A stretch of DNA of 64,000 nucleotides, taken from Beijerinckiaceae bacterium. Its GTDB lineage: Bacteria; Pseudomonadota; Alphaproteobacteria; Rhizobiales; Beijerinckiaceae. A model generated the notes under the pieces. That model ran no database searches. It worked only from the letters and a program-made list of their open reading frames with translations, and was not told the origin of the DNA. The stretch covers positions 84,350 to 148,349 of the forward strand of contig JAPZSB010000008.1 of NCBI GenBank assembly GCA_027531565.1, given 5' to 3'. Position 1 is the first letter of the stretch. The number at the start of each line of letters is the position of its first letter. The position numbers and the translations under genes are program-made. Positions 53,902-63,612 of the stretch are shown here, in pieces.

Positions 53902-54828
53902 TCAGCCCCGGCGCGGCATCCGGAAGGGCAGCATGGCCTGCACGATCGGGCTGGCGAAGCGCGTCAGCGACAGGCTCTCATGCATCGCCGTCACCTGTTG
54001 CCCCGCCAGCCGGGTGCGGATGACCGAGCGCGCATAGAACGGCGTGTCCTCCAGCGTCTCCGTCACCTCGGGCTGCATGTCCGGATCGGCCGGCGCTTCA
54101 CGGTGGACGCGCCAGAATGTGCCCGGCAGGGGCCGGCTGGGGGGAAGCGGAAATCGTTGCGCCTGGCCGGCCGCGTCGAAGGCGAGGCCCAGCGAGAACG
54201 GCGTTCCGTCCTGATGCCGGCCGGCATAGCCCACCAGCGATCCGGTTTCGGCATCGCCCCGGCACCACGTCCAGTCGATGAAGCCGGTCTCGAGCGGCAT
54301 CGCACCGCGATTATGGTCGAGATAGCCGGTTCCCTGCCAGCGGAGGCCGGGCTCCTCGAAGGCGAGGTCGACATGGCAGCGCGGCGCCAGCGGCCGCCAG
54401 ACATGCTGGCCATGCGGGTTGAGGAGATAGCTCGTATCGCCGCGCGCTTCCGGCCGCAGCCGGATCTCGCCGCGGACGGCGCGCGGGATCGGCATGCCGC
54501 GTTCCGAGATCCGGATGACGAGGTCCTCGCCCTGTTCCTCGAGCGCGCTCGGACCGACCCGGAACAGGCCGGGCGCCCGCTCCACCGCCGCCGCCCCGCG
54601 TTCGGTCATTGCCCAGCGCCGGGCGCCGGGGCCATAAAGCGCGACATTGATCGCGCAATGCGCCATCGGATCAGCCGGCCCGCGCCGGCGCGCCCAGGCG
54701 TAATAGGGCGAGAAGACCGAGCCGATAAAGGCGATGATTGTCAGCCCGAACCGGCCGTCGGCGCTGATCGCATCGCAATACCACCAGGCGTAGCCCCCGG
54801 CAGGGACCGGCGCATCGAAGCCCGATCC
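53902..54828 (-). CDS. crtC: Carotenoid 1,2-hydratase CrtC, start codon missing
   Basis: CrtC adds water to neurosporene or lycopene to form the 1-hydroxy end group of spheroidene or spirilloxanthin carotenoids. Homology begins at GSGFDAPVPAGGYAWWYCDA and continues through FIGSVFSPYYAWARRRGPADP, TGFIDWTWCRGDAETGS and the C-terminus. The boundary at 54828 marks where homology begins, not a start codon. No ATG, GTG or TTG occurs in this frame from about 54960 down to the conserved WWY region, and no ribosome binding site is seen. The frame is otherwise intact. The upstream crtD gene overruns it by 88 nt in the +1-related frame. Either an indel at the junction or unusual translation is involved. 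Confidence 0.8.
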   Translation of the reverse strand, partial: GSGFDAPVPAGGYAWWYCDAISADGRFGLTIIAFIGSVFSPYYAWARRRGPADPMAHCAINVALYGPGARRWAMTERGAAAVERAPGLFRVGPSALEEQGEDLVIRISERGMPIPRAVRGEIRLRPEARGDTSYLLNPHGQHVWRPLAPRCHVDLAFEEPGLRWQGTGYLDHNRGAMPLETGFIDWTWCRGDAETGSLVGYAGRHQDGTPFSLGLAFDAAGQAQRFPLPPSRPLPGTFWRVHREAPADPDMQPEVTETLEDTPFYARSVIRTRLAGQQVTAMHESLSLTRFASPIVQAMLPFRMPRRG

Positions 54829-56300
54829 CGGATCAGCGCCTCGGCGGCCAGCCGGCCCGACAGCGCCACCATCGGCACGCCCGGCCCCGGATGGACGCTG
54901 CCCCCCGTCAGATAGAGCCCCGGCAGGCGGCTGCGCGAGCCCGGCCGTTGGAACGACGCCATCGCTCCATGCGTGGCCATCCCGTACAGCGCCCCTCCCG
55001 TGCCCGGAAACAGCGCCGCGAAATCCTGCGGCCGCGTCAGTACCGTCGCCGCCGCACCCGGGTTCAGCGTGAGGCCATGGCGGGCCAGCGCCTGCGAAAG
55101 AAGCCTGTGACATGTCTCGTTCTCCGGCAGGCCGGCCCCGGCCTCGTCGCCACGGGCCGGCGCATTGATAAGCATGAGGAAGCTTTCCTCGCCCTCCGGC
55201 GCTGCAGGGCCATGCCGGTCCAGCGCGCAGAGATAGAGGGTCGGGTCCTCGGGAACGGTGCCGCGATCGAGCGCGGCGAATTCCGCCGGATAATCGCCCG
55301 AGAACAGGACGGTATGGTGATGCAGCGGAAAGCCCTCGAACCGGCCACGCCCGCTGAGGGTGATCGCCGAGAGCGAGCGGCCCTCGCGTGCCAGCGGCGG
55401 CACCGAACGCGCGGCATCCCGGCCCAGCAATCCGCCGGCGAGCGCCTCGCGATCGGCATTGCTGACCACGAAATCCGCCGCGATGGTTTCGCCATCCGCC
55501 AGCCGGACGCCGCTGGTCCGGCCGTGTCCGGTTTCGATCGCGCTGACACGGCTGCCGAAACGGAACAGGCCACCGAGTTCCTCGATCGCGGCCTGCATGG
55601 CCCGGGCGAGGCTATGCATGCCGCCCTCGATCTGCCACACGCCGTCCTGCTCGACATGGGCAATCAGCATCAGAGTCGCCGGGGCGCGGAAGGGCGAAGA
55701 CCCGCAATAGGTGGCGTAGCGGCCGAAAAGCTGCCGCAGCCGCGGATCGGGGAAGAAGCGGCCGAGCGCCTTCCACAGGGTCGAGAAGGGCTGCGTCCTC
55801 AGCATCGCGCTGATCCCGGCCTGCCGCACCAGCCCGAGCGGGGAGGGGCGTTCGGCCTGCATGAAACTCTGTTCGAGCGAGCGGCAGATCGCTTCCGACT
55901 TGCGCGCAAATTCGGCATAGAGCCGCGCCGCCTCCGCGCCGGCAAAGGCGCCGATCGCATCGCGGCTGGCCTGCCGGTCGGCATGGAGGTCGAGCCGGCT
56001 GCCATCGGGCCAGCCATGGCGCGCCAGCACGTCCAGCCGCCGGAGCGGGACACGGGCCGCGAAATCCAGCCCGGCTTCCGCGAAGAGCTGTTCGAATACC
56101 GCTTTCAGGGTGAACACGGTCGGCCCGGCATCGAGCGCATGGCCGTCAACCCTGAGCTGCCGCATCTTCCCGCCGGGGCCTTCGGCGGCCTCGATCACGG
56201 TGACGGCGAAGCCCCGGGCCGCAAGCAGCAGCGCGGCGCTGAGCCCGCCGATGCCCGCCCCGATGACCACGGCCCGATCACGCGATGTCACATGTACCAT
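54741..56300 (-). CDS. crtD: 1-hydroxy-carotenoid 3,4-desaturase CrtD
   Basis: CrtD (methoxyneurosporene/1-hydroxycarotenoid dehydrogenase) introduces the 3,4 double bond after CrtC. The 519-residue CrtI-like flavoprotein has RAVVIGAGIGGLSAALLLA near residues 9-27, TYCGSSPFRAPATLMLIAHVE, and the C-terminal YLTGGSVHPGPGVPMVALSG followed by RLAAEALIRDRA. Family homology ends there; about 24 more codons (MRRSLPGATPGG onwards) are merely crtC read in another frame, so the natural stop seems lost. Start ATG 56300 lies inside a PpsR operator. Confidence 0.92.
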   Translation of the reverse strand: MVHVTSRDRAVVIGAGIGGLSAALLLAARGFAVTVIEAAEGPGGKMRQLRVDGHALDAGPTVFTLKAVFEQLFAEAGLDFAARVPLRRLDVLARHGWPDGSRLDLHADRQASRDAIGAFAGAEAARLYAEFARKSEAICRSLEQSFMQAERPSPLGLVRQAGISAMLRTQPFSTLWKALGRFFPDPRLRQLFGRYATYCGSSPFRAPATLMLIAHVEQDGVWQIEGGMHSLARAMQAAIEELGGLFRFGSRVSAIETGHGRTSGVRLADGETIAADFVVSNADREALAGGLLGRDAARSVPPLAREGRSLSAITLSGRGRFEGFPLHHHTVLFSGDYPAEFAALDRGTVPEDPTLYLCALDRHGPAAPEGEESFLMLINAPARGDEAGAGLPENETCHRLLSQALARHGLTLNPGAAATVLTRPQDFAALFPGTGGALYGMATHGAMASFQRPGSRSRLPGLYLTGGSVHPGPGVPMVALSGRLAAEALIRDRASMRRSLPGATPGGIAMRSAPTAGSG

Positions 56301-56303
56301 ACA
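56286..56303. promoter_or_regulatory. PpsR/CrtJ operator (perfect) overlapping the crtD start codon
   Basis: TGTCACATGTACCATACA is an exact TGT-N12-ACA site. The crtD initiator (56298-56300, minus strand) lies inside it. Confidence 0.75.
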
Positions 56304-56310
56304 CCCATCA

Positions 56311-56328
56311 TGACATCTTCGCTTGACA
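56311..56328. promoter_or_regulatory. PpsR operator (imperfect, TGA-N12-ACA) between crtD and crtE
   Basis: TGACATCTTCGCTTGACA has one mismatch in the first half-site. It is 7 bp from the operator at 56286-56303 and 8 bp from that at 56337-56354, forming an evenly spaced triple. Confidence 0.65.
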
Positions 56329-56336
56329 ATAAAAAC

Positions 56337-56354
56337 TGTCAAAGCAACCTTACA
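56337..56354. promoter_or_regulatory. PpsR/CrtJ operator (perfect) upstream of crtE
   Basis: TGTCAAAGCAACCTTACA is an exact TGT-N12-ACA site 44 nt before the crtE start. Confidence 0.85.
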
Positions 56355-56397
56355 CTCAGAAAGTCGCTGATCAGGATCGCCTGACAGGGAGGGAAGC

Positions 56398-57258
56398 ATG
56401 ATCCGGTTTGAACAGAAGCTGGAGGCTGTGCTCCGGGAGGCGCAGGGCGCCGGTTGCCCGCCGCGTCTCGGCGAGGCGATGCATTACTCGGTCTTTCCCG
56501 GCGGCGCCCGCATCCGGCCAAGGCTGGTCCTGGCGGTTGCCAAGGCCTGCGGCGCGAGGGATCCCGGGCTCGCGCTGTCCGCGGCGGCCGCGATCGAGCT
56601 GCTCCACTGCGCATCCTTGGTCCATGATGACCTGCCCTGTTTCGACGATGCCGATCTCCGGCGCGGCAAGCCCTCCGTCCATTGTGCCTTCGGCGAACCG
56701 CTCGCCGTGCTGGCCGGAGACGCGCTGATCGTCCTCGCATTCGAGGTGCTGACCCGCTCCGCCAGCGTGGCGCCGGCCCGTCTCGGAAATCTCGTCCGGA
56801 TCATCGCCGGCGCGGTGGGAAGCCGGGGCGGCATCACCGCCGGGCAGGCCTGGGAAGCCGAACCCGAGATCGATCTCGACCGTTACCATCAGGCCAAGAC
56901 CGGTGCGCTCTTCGCCGGGGCGACCATGGCCGGCGCGGCAGCGGCCGGCATGCCCCATGCCGAATGGCGCGCCCTCGGCGAGCAGATCGGCGCGGCCTTC
57001 CAGGTCGCCGACGATATCCGCGACGTGGCGGGCCGGCCCGAGGAAATCGGCAAGCCGAACGGGCAGGATGCCATGCTGCACCGGCCGAATGTGGTGCATC
57101 AGCTCGGCCTGTCGGGTGCGGTGCGCCATCTCGACTCGATGATCGTGGGCGCCATCGAGCAGGTGCCGGCCTGCCCGGGCCGGGCGGAACTGCAGGCCCA
57201 GATCCGCATCCAAGCCAACAGTTTCCTGCCCGAGGAGCTGGCCCGCCGGGCCGCGTGA
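56398..57258 (+). CDS. crtE: Geranylgeranyl diphosphate synthase CrtE
   Basis: CrtE elongates allylic diphosphates with isopentenyl diphosphate to geranylgeranyl diphosphate, used for carotenoids and for the bacteriochlorophyll tail. The 286-residue trans-prenyltransferase has FPGGARIRPRLVLAVA, the first Asp-rich motif LVHDDLPCFDDADLRRGKPS near residue 75, and the second, FQVADDIRDVAG near residue 201. The ATG follows GGGAGGGAAG. It is divergent from crtD across the operator triple. crtF begins 9 nt after its stop. Confidence 0.94.
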   Translation: MIRFEQKLEAVLREAQGAGCPPRLGEAMHYSVFPGGARIRPRLVLAVAKACGARDPGLALSAAAAIELLHCASLVHDDLPCFDDADLRRGKPSVHCAFGEPLAVLAGDALIVLAFEVLTRSASVAPARLGNLVRIIAGAVGSRGGITAGQAWEAEPEIDLDRYHQAKTGALFAGATMAGAAAAGMPHAEWRALGEQIGAAFQVADDIRDVAGRPEEIGKPNGQDAMLHRPNVVHQLGLSGAVRHLDSMIVGAIEQVPACPGRAELQAQIRIQANSFLPEELARRAA

Positions 57259-57267
57259 CGGCGCGCC

Positions 57268-58383
57268 ATGGCCCTTCCAGACCGCCTGCTGGCCTGGCGT
57301 GACCGGCTGGTCAGCAGCCCCGGCTTCCAGCGTTTCGCGGCCCGCTTTCCCCTGACACGGCCCATTGCCGAGCAGCAATCCCGCGCGGTTTTCGATCTGT
57401 GCGCGGGGTTTGTCTATTCGCAGGTGCTCGCGGCGGTTGTCGAACTGGGCATCCTGCCGCGCCTCGCCGAGCGCCCGCATGATACCGCCGAACTGGCCAG
57501 GGCGACCGGGCTCGAGCCGGCCGCGATGGAGCGGCTCCTGCGTGCCGCGCAGGCCCTCGGCCTGGTGGCGCCCCGCCGCAATGGCCGCCATGGCCTCGGC
57601 ATGAAGGGGGCAGCCCTGCTCGGCAATCCCGGCGCGATGCGCATGATCGAGCATCACCGGATCCTCTACCGGGATCTCGCCGATCCCGTCGCCCTGCTGC
57701 GTGGCGAGCATGCCGGGACCGGCCTCGGCGCATTCTGGCCCTATGCCGGGGGCGAGCGCGACGAGACCGGCAGGGCTGTCGCCGCCTACAGCCAGCTGAT
57801 GGCCGATTCGCTGTCGCTCGTGGTCGAGGATGTGCTGGACGCTTTCCCCTTCGCGCGCCATCGCCGGATGATGGATGTCGGCGGCGGCACGGGCCGGTTC
57901 GCCATTGCGGTCACGGCGCGCGTGCCGGGGCTTGCCGCCACTGTGCTCGATCTGCCCGGTGTGATCGCGCAGACCCGCGAACGGCTCGTGGCCGAGCCGC
58001 AGGCGGCCCGGCTTTCCGCCGAGGCCGGCGATGCGATTGCCGGGCCGCTGCCCGGTGGCGCCGACCTCGTGACGCTGATCCGCGTCCTGCATGATCATGA
58101 CGATCCGGAGGCCTTGGCCATCCTGCGGAACATCCGCGCGGCGCTGCCGCCGGGCGGCACCCTGCTGATTGCCGAGCCGATGGCCGGCATCCGCGGTGCC
58201 GAGGCGATGGCCGATGCCTATTTCGGCTTCTACCTGCTGGCCATGGGCTCCGGCCGGGCGCGCCGCCCACAGGAAATCCGCGAGATGCTCGAAGAGGCGG
58301 GATTCCACGATATCCGGCCCCTGCGCACCCGGCGCCCGCTTCTCACCAGCGCCATCGAAGCCCGGAATGCCGCGTCGGCCTGA
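57268..58383 (+). CDS. crtF: Carotenoid O-methyltransferase CrtF
   Basis: CrtF methylates the 1-hydroxyl group made by CrtC, using S-adenosylmethionine, to give methoxy carotenoids (spheroidene or spirilloxanthin type). The 371 residues have a plant-O-methyltransferase-like dimerisation domain and helix-turn-helix (RLAERPHDTAELARATGLEP). The SAM motif MMDVGGGTGRFAIAV is near residue 202, then LIRVLHDHDDPEALAILRNI with the catalytic histidine. Its 3' end is followed by the bchC operators. Confidence 0.92.
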   Translation: MALPDRLLAWRDRLVSSPGFQRFAARFPLTRPIAEQQSRAVFDLCAGFVYSQVLAAVVELGILPRLAERPHDTAELARATGLEPAAMERLLRAAQALGLVAPRRNGRHGLGMKGAALLGNPGAMRMIEHHRILYRDLADPVALLRGEHAGTGLGAFWPYAGGERDETGRAVAAYSQLMADSLSLVVEDVLDAFPFARHRRMMDVGGGTGRFAIAVTARVPGLAATVLDLPGVIAQTRERLVAEPQAARLSAEAGDAIAGPLPGGADLVTLIRVLHDHDDPEALAILRNIRAALPPGGTLLIAEPMAGIRGAEAMADAYFGFYLLAMGSGRARRPQEIREMLEEAGFHDIRPLRTRRPLLTSAIEARNAASA

Positions 58384-58400
58384 CACTCTGCCCATTTAAT

Positions 58401-58418
58401 TGTCAGGCTGGATTGACA
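58401..58418. promoter_or_regulatory. PpsR/CrtJ operator 1 (perfect) upstream of bchC
   Basis: TGTCAGGCTGGATTGACA is an exact TGT-N12-ACA site, 8 bp before operator 2. Tandem operators before bchC are the classical CrtJ/PpsR target. Confidence 0.9.
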
Positions 58419-58426
58419 TTAAGAAC

Positions 58427-58444
58427 TGTCACTCTAAGCTGACA
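58427..58444. promoter_or_regulatory. PpsR/CrtJ operator 2 (perfect) upstream of bchC
   Basis: TGTCACTCTAAGCTGACA is an exact TGT-N12-ACA site. It ends 44 nt before the bchC start, so the pair probably covers the promoter of bchCXYZ. Confidence 0.9.
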
Positions 58445-58488
58445 CATGGAGCAGGCCGTTTGATGTACAGACGGTTAGGAACAACGCC

Positions 58489-59430
58489 ATGGAAACGCTA
58501 GCTGTCGTGATGGAGAAGCCGGAGCACCTCGCGCTCCGCCGCCTCGATCTCGTCGAGGCCACAGCGGATGACATCGTGGTGGATGTGGCCTGGAGCGGCA
58601 TCTCCACCGGCACCGAGCGCCTGCTCTGGACCGGGCGCATGCCGCAATTTCCCGGCCTCGGTTATCCGCTCGTTCCCGGGTATGAATCCGTCGGCACGGT
58701 CGTGATGGCGGGCGAGGCTTCCGGCCATCGTGTCGGCGAGTCGGTCTTCGTGCCGGGCTCGCGCGGCTTCCGGGACGCCCGCGGCCTGTTCGGCGGCGCC
58801 GCCTCGCGGCTTGTCGTGGCAGGGCGGCGTGCCGTCACGCTCGATGAGGCCGGTTCCGGCCCCGAGGGCGTGCTGATGGCCCTCGCGGCCACGGCTGTCC
58901 ATGCTGTCCAGGCCCAGGGTGCAGCCCTGCCGGATCTCATTGTCGGCCATGGCGTGCTGGGTCGGCTGCTGGCCCGGGTTGCCGTGGCGCTCGGGGCGAG
59001 CCCGGTGGTCTGGGAAAAGAACCCGGAACGCCAGGCGGGCGCTGCGGGCTACACCGTCCTCGATCCGGACGCTGATTCCCGCCGCGATTATCCGACCATC
59101 TATGATGTCTCGGGCGACGAATCCCTTGTCGATCCGCTGATCTCGCGGCTGGCCCCGGGCGGCGAACTGGTTCTGGCCGGCTTCTACGAGCGCCCGATCA
59201 GTTTCGCCTTTGCCCCCGCCTTCATGCGCGAGGCGCGGATCCGCATCGCCGCGGAATGGCGCGAGGCCGATCTCGACCTCACGCGTCGCCTCATCGCCTC
59301 GGGCCGTCTCAGTCTCGACGGCCTGATCACCCATACCCAACCGGCCTGCAATGCCGAGGCGGCCTACCGGACCGCCTTCGGTGATGCCCGCTGCCTCAAG
59401 ATGATCCTCGATTGGAGAGCCCATCCATGA
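58489..59430 (+). CDS. bchC: 3-hydroxyethyl bacteriochlorophyllide a dehydrogenase BchC
   Basis: BchC oxidises the 3-hydroxyethyl group (made by BchF) to 3-acetyl using NAD. The 313-residue medium-chain dehydrogenase-like protein contains [20 protein letters not shown] and [19 protein letters not shown], the latter a nucleotide-binding region. It heads the bchCXYZ operon. bchX overlaps its stop by 4 nt. Confidence 0.94.
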   Translation: METLAVVMEKPEHLALRRLDLVEATADDIVVDVAWSGISTGTERLLWTGRMPQFPGLGYPLVPGYESVGTVVMAGEASGHRVGESVFVPGSRGFRDARGLFGGAASRLVVAGRRAVTLDEAGSGPEGVLMALAATAVHAVQAQGAALPDLIVGHGVLGRLLARVAVALGASPVVWEKNPERQAGAAGYTVLDPDADSRRDYPTIYDVSGDESLVDPLISRLAPGGELVLAGFYERPISFAFAPAFMREARIRIAAEWREADLDLTRRLIASGRLSLDGLITHTQPACNAEAAYRTAFGDARCLKMILDWRAHP

Positions 59431-60476
59431 ATGTGCAGCTTCGCGTCCTCGACAAGCAGCGCAACGCGCTCGTCACGCATGCCGGGAAGACCGCCCAGGA
59501 AGCCATGGCGGAAAAGCTCCGCCAGGAAGCCAGCGAGGACCTCGCGGCACCGGAGACCGGCCCCGCAACCAAGGAAACGCAGGTCATTGCCATCTATGGC
59601 AAGGGCGGTATCGGCAAGAGCTTCACGCTGGCCAATCTCAGTTACATGATGGCCCAGCAGGGCAAGAAGGTGCTGCTGATCGGGTGCGATCCCAAGAGCG
59701 ACACCACCTCGCTGCTCTTCGGCGGCAAGGCCTGCCCGACCATCATCGAGACCTCCTCGAAGAAGAAGCTGGCCGGCGAGAATGTCGCCATCGGCGATGT
59801 CTGCTTCGTGCGGGATGGCGTCTTTGCCATGGAGCTCGGCGGGCCGGAAGTCGGCCGCGGCTGCGGCGGGCGCGGCATCATCCACGGCTTCGAGCTGCTG
59901 GAGAAGCTGGGCTTCCATGAATGGGGCTTCGACTATGTCCTGCTCGACTTCCTGGGCGACGTGGTCTGCGGCGGCTTCGGCCTGCCGATCGCCCGCGACA
60001 TGTGCCAGAAGGTCATCATTGTCGGCTCGAACGACCTGCAATCGCTCTACGTGGCGAACAATGTCTGCTCGGCGGTGGAGTATTTCCGCAAGCTCGGCGG
60101 CAATGTCGGCGTGGCCGGCATCGTCGTGAACAAGGATGACGGCACGGGCGAGGCGGCTGCCTTCGCCGAGGCGGTCGGCATCCCGATCCTCGCGGCCATC
60201 CCGGCCGATGAGGATATCCGCCGCAAGAGCGCCAAATACGAGATTATCGGCCGCCCCGGCACGCAATGGGCCTCGCTGTTCGAGGGGCTCGCCAGCAGCG
60301 TCGCGGAAGCGCCGCCCGTCCGCCCCACCCCTCTCACGCCGGATGCCCTGCTCGGCCTGTTCGACGGCGATACCGTCGGGCGCGACGTGGTGCTGGTCCC
60401 GGCCACCATCGAGCAGATGTGCGGCAAGTCCGACATCAGCAAGCCGACCCTCGAAGTGATCTACGACAACGCCTGA
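59427..60476 (+). CDS. bchX: Chlorophyllide reductase iron protein BchX
   Basis: BchX is the NifH-like ATPase of chlorophyllide a oxidoreductase, which reduces ring B to give the bacteriochlorin ring. The 349 residues have an N-terminal extension of about 50 residues, then the P-loop [20 protein letters not shown] (about residues 55-74). Cluster cysteines are in [15 protein letters not shown] and [17 protein letters not shown] 59427 (ATGA overlap with bchC) is chosen over an upstream in-frame ATG at 59412. Confidence 0.96.
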   Translation: MNVQLRVLDKQRNALVTHAGKTAQEAMAEKLRQEASEDLAAPETGPATKETQVIAIYGKGGIGKSFTLANLSYMMAQQGKKVLLIGCDPKSDTTSLLFGGKACPTIIETSSKKKLAGENVAIGDVCFVRDGVFAMELGGPEVGRGCGGRGIIHGFELLEKLGFHEWGFDYVLLDFLGDVVCGGFGLPIARDMCQKVIIVGSNDLQSLYVANNVCSAVEYFRKLGGNVGVAGIVVNKDDGTGEAAAFAEAVGIPILAAIPADEDIRRKSAKYEIIGRPGTQWASLFEGLASSVAEAPPVRPTPLTPDALLGLFDGDTVGRDVVLVPATIEQMCGKSDISKPTLEVIYDNA

Positions 60477-60504
60477 ATCCTGCCCTCCCGCGCGAGTGAC
60501 GTCC

Positions 60505-62058
60505 ATGACCGTCCACCAGCCCCAACCCGATCTGCAGGCCGCCCCGGCCCCGGCGGAGATGGTCATGGCCCAGCCCGTCGAGATGACGGACGGGATCGGC
60601 TGCCATACCGGCAAGGGCGCGATGCGGGCTGCCGCCACGGCGGCCGGACTCGGCGAGACGCTGGAACGCTACGCGGCGGATTATCCCGCCGGCCCGCATG
60701 ACAAGCCGCAGAGCATGTGCCCGGCCTTCGGCTCGCTCCGCGTCGGCCTGCGCATGCGGCGGACGGCGACGATCCTCTCCGGCTCGGCCTGCTGCGTCTA
60801 TGGCCTGACCTTCACCTCGCATTTCTACGGCGCCCGGCGCTCGGTGGGCTATGTGCCCTTCAATTCCGAGACGCTTGTCACCGGAAAGCTGTTCGAGGAT
60901 ATCCGCGAGGCTGTCTTCAAGCTGGCCGATCCGGACCTGTACGACGCGATCGTCATCACCAATCTCTGCGTACCCAGCGCCTCGGGCGTTCCCCTGCGGC
61001 TGCTGCCCAAGGAGATCAACGGCGTCCGCATCATCGGCATCGACGTGCCCGGCTTCGGCGTGCCCACCCATGCCGAGGCGAAGGACATCCTCGCCGGCGC
61101 CATGCTGGCCTATGCCCGGCAGGAAGCCGAACTCGGCCCCGTCCAGGCGCCGCGGGGTGGTAAATCCGAGAAGCCCACCGTCACCCTGCTCGGCGAGATG
61201 TTCCCGGCCGATCCGGTCGGCATCGGGATGATGCTGGAGCCGATGGGCCTTGCCGCCGGCCCCGTCGTGCCGACGCGCGAATGGCGCGAGCTCTATGCCG
61301 CGCTCGATTGCGCGGCCGTGGCGGCCATCCATCCGTTCTACACGGCCTCGATCCGCGAATTCCAGTCTGCCGGCCGCAAGGTCGTCGGTTCGGCGCCGGT
61401 CGGGGTGGATGGCACCGCCGCCTGGCTGGCCGGGATCGGGGAGGCCTGCAACGTCCCGGCGGATCGCATCGCCGCCGCCCAGAACGCCATCCTTCCGGCG
61501 ATCCGCGGCGCCCTGGCCTCCCGTCCGATCAAGGGCCGCATCACGCTCACGGGTTATGAAGGCTCGGAATTGCTGGTTGCCCGCCTGCTCGTCGAGAGCG
61601 GCGCTGACCTGCGCTATGTCGGCACGGCCTGCCCGCGGACCGATTGGTCCGCCGCCGACCGGGAATGGCTCGAGGCGCGCGGCGTCATCGTCAATTTCCG
61701 CGCCGCGATCGAACAGGATTTCGCCGCCATCGAGGAATTCAGGCCCGATCTCGCCATCGGCACCACCCCGGTCGTGCAGAAGGCGAAGGAGCAGGGCATC
61801 CCCGCGCTCTATTTCACCAACCTGATCTCGGCCCGCCCGCTTTTCGGCCCGGCCGGGGCGGGCAGCCTCGCCACGGTGATCAATGCCGCGCTCGGCAACA
61901 AGGCGCGGTTCGACATCATGACCGAATTCTTCGCGGGTGTTGGCACCGGCTATAATGCCGGGATCTGGCAGGACACCCCGCGCGAGAACCCCGACCAGCG
62001 CAAGCGCCTCGAGGCGAGAGCCATCAAGGCGAAGCGTGCCGCCGAGGAGATTCCGTGA
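60505..62058 (+). CDS. bchY: Chlorophyllide reductase subunit BchY
   Basis: BchY is the NifD-like half of the chlorophyllide reductase catalytic component. The 517 residues contain [40 protein letters not shown] and [20 protein letters not shown] with probable cluster cysteines, and a C-terminal FNP-like core. ATG 60505 is chosen; GTG 60496 would add three residues. Neither start has a strong ribosome binding site. bchZ begins at its last base. Confidence 0.95.
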   Translation: MTVHQPQPDLQAAPAPAEMVMAQPVEMTDGIGCHTGKGAMRAAATAAGLGETLERYAADYPAGPHDKPQSMCPAFGSLRVGLRMRRTATILSGSACCVYGLTFTSHFYGARRSVGYVPFNSETLVTGKLFEDIREAVFKLADPDLYDAIVITNLCVPSASGVPLRLLPKEINGVRIIGIDVPGFGVPTHAEAKDILAGAMLAYARQEAELGPVQAPRGGKSEKPTVTLLGEMFPADPVGIGMMLEPMGLAAGPVVPTREWRELYAALDCAAVAAIHPFYTASIREFQSAGRKVVGSAPVGVDGTAAWLAGIGEACNVPADRIAAAQNAILPAIRGALASRPIKGRITLTGYEGSELLVARLLVESGADLRYVGTACPRTDWSAADREWLEARGVIVNFRAAIEQDFAAIEEFRPDLAIGTTPVVQKAKEQGIPALYFTNLISARPLFGPAGAGSLATVINAALGNKARFDIMTEFFAGVGTGYNAGIWQDTPRENPDQRKRLEARAIKAKRAAEEIP

Positions 62059-63506
62059 TGCTGATCCTCGATCACGACAGGGCAGGGGGCTACTGGGGCG
62101 CGGTCTATGTCTTCACCGCGGTGAAGGGGCTGCAGGTCATCATCGACGGCCCGGTCGGCTGCGAGAACCTGCCGGTCACCTCGGTCCTGCACTACACCGA
62201 TGCGCTGCCGCCGCATGAACTGCCCATCGTCGTCACCGGCCTCGGCGAGGAAGAACTCGGCCAGCACGGCACCGAGGGCGCGATGAAGCAGGCCTATTCG
62301 GTCCTCGACAGCGGCCTTCCTTCCGTGGTCGTCACCGGCTCGATCGCCGAGATGATCGGCGGCGGCGTGACCCCGCAGGGCACCTCGATCCAGCGGTTCC
62401 TGCCGCGCACGATCGACGAGGATCAATGGCAGAGCGCGAACCGCGCGATGCTGTGGCTCTGGAGCGAGTTCGGCCCGAAAAAGGTGCCGAAACTCCGCCC
62501 CCGTGCCGAGGGCGCCCGGCCCAAGGTCAACATCATCGGCCCGGCCTATGGCATGTTCAACATGCCCTCCGACCTGGCGGAGATCCGCCGGCTGATCGAG
62601 GGCATCGGCGCCGAAGTCCACATGACCTTCCCGCTCGGCACCCATCTCGCCGATATCGGCAGGCTGGCGGAAGCGGAGGTGAATGTCTGCCTCTACCGCG
62701 AATTCGGGCGCCTGCTCTGCGAGCAGCTCGAGCGGCCCTATCTGCAGGCACCGATCGGCCTGCACTCGACCACGAAATTCCTGCGCGCCCTCGGCGAATT
62801 GCTCGGCCTCGACCCGGAGCCGTTCATCGAGCGCGAGAAGCACACGACGATCAAGCCGCTCTGGGACCTGTGGCGCTCGGTCACGCAGGATTTCTTCGGC
62901 ACCGCCTCCTTCGGCATCGTGGCGAACGAGACCTATTCCCGCGGTGTCCGCCTCTTCCTCGAGGAGGAGATGGGCCTGCCCTGCAACTTCGCCGTGTCGC
63001 GCTGCGCTGGCTCGAAGACCGACAACGAGGCGATCATCCGGATGATCCGCGAGAAGCCGCCGCTCGTCCTGTTCGGCAGCTACAACGAGCGGATGTACAT
63101 GGCCGAAGCCGGTGCGCGGGGGATGTACATTCCCGCCTCCTTCCCCGGCGCGATCATCCGCCGGCATACCGGGACGCCTTTCATGGGCTATTCCGGCGCC
63201 ACCTATCTCGTGCAGGAAGTGTGCAACGCGCTGTTCGACGCGCTGTTCCACATCCTGCCGCTGGCCGGCCAGATGGACGCAGTCGACCGCACCCCCGCCC
63301 GCGCGCATCGCGAGCTGGCCTGGGAGCGCGAGGCCAAGGCCATGCTCGACCGCTTTCTCGAACAACAACCGGTTCTGGTCCGGATCTCCGCCGCCAAGAG
63401 GCTGCGGGACAATGCCGAGCGCGCGGCGCGTGCCGCCGGCGGCGATTGCGTCCGGCCTGAACATCTCGATCCCGAAGCCCGGCAGCGCGAGGAGGTTTCG
63501 TCATGA
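62058..63506 (+). CDS. bchZ: Chlorophyllide reductase subunit BchZ
   Basis: BchZ is the NifK-like partner of BchY. The 482 residues begin [19 protein letters not shown] and contain [21 protein letters not shown] with a cluster-ligand cysteine, [20 protein letters not shown], and [24 protein letters not shown] near the C-terminus. ATG 62058 (TGATG overlap with bchY) is chosen over GTG 62055. A 35-codon ORF overlaps its stop. Confidence 0.95.
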   Translation: MLILDHDRAGGYWGAVYVFTAVKGLQVIIDGPVGCENLPVTSVLHYTDALPPHELPIVVTGLGEEELGQHGTEGAMKQAYSVLDSGLPSVVVTGSIAEMIGGGVTPQGTSIQRFLPRTIDEDQWQSANRAMLWLWSEFGPKKVPKLRPRAEGARPKVNIIGPAYGMFNMPSDLAEIRRLIEGIGAEVHMTFPLGTHLADIGRLAEAEVNVCLYREFGRLLCEQLERPYLQAPIGLHSTTKFLRALGELLGLDPEPFIEREKHTTIKPLWDLWRSVTQDFFGTASFGIVANETYSRGVRLFLEEEMGLPCNFAVSRCAGSKTDNEAIIRMIREKPPLVLFGSYNERMYMAEAGARGMYIPASFPGAIIRRHTGTPFMGYSGATYLVQEVCNALFDALFHILPLAGQMDAVDRTPARAHRELAWEREAKAMLDRFLEQQPVLVRISAAKRLRDNAERAARAAGGDCVRPEHLDPEARQREEVSS

Positions 63507-63610
63507 AGCATCCTGGCCAACCCCTTCGGTCACTGGCGGTGCCTCCGGTCCGGTTCCTGGAGCGGGACCGGAGCACCGCCCTTTCCCGCCCGCGTGTTGA
63601 GAGGAGATGA
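63503..63610 (+). CDS. Possible 35-residue leader ORF between bchZ and pufQ
   Basis: An ATG overlapping the bchZ stop (ATGA) is preceded by GAGGAGG at 63489-63495 and opens a 35-codon frame rich in Arg and Pro ([20 protein letters not shown] onwards). Its TGA overlaps an ATG at 63607, at the head of pufQ. A strong hairpin (63538-63577) lies inside it. It could be a coupling or leader peptide, or chance; no homologue is known to me. Confidence 0.35.
   Translation: MKHPGQPLRSLAVPPVRFLERDRSTALSRPRVERR
63538..63577 (+). other. Strong stem-loop between bchZ and pufQ
   Basis: 63538-63542 and 63544-63551 pair with 63565-63577, giving 13 base pairs with one bulged C at 63543 and a 13-nt loop. No clear T-run follows. 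It could attenuate transcription or set an mRNA processing point between bchCXYZ and the puf message. Confidence 0.7.
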
Positions 63611-63612
63611 GC

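Noticed and set aside
54900..54906. Programmed -1 frameshift at GGGGGGC as the established explanation for crtD-crtC
   Set aside because: The heptamer has the slippery form, but conserved CrtD sequence continues in the original frame past it and no clear downstream stimulatory structure was identified. It is kept only as a speculative alternative.
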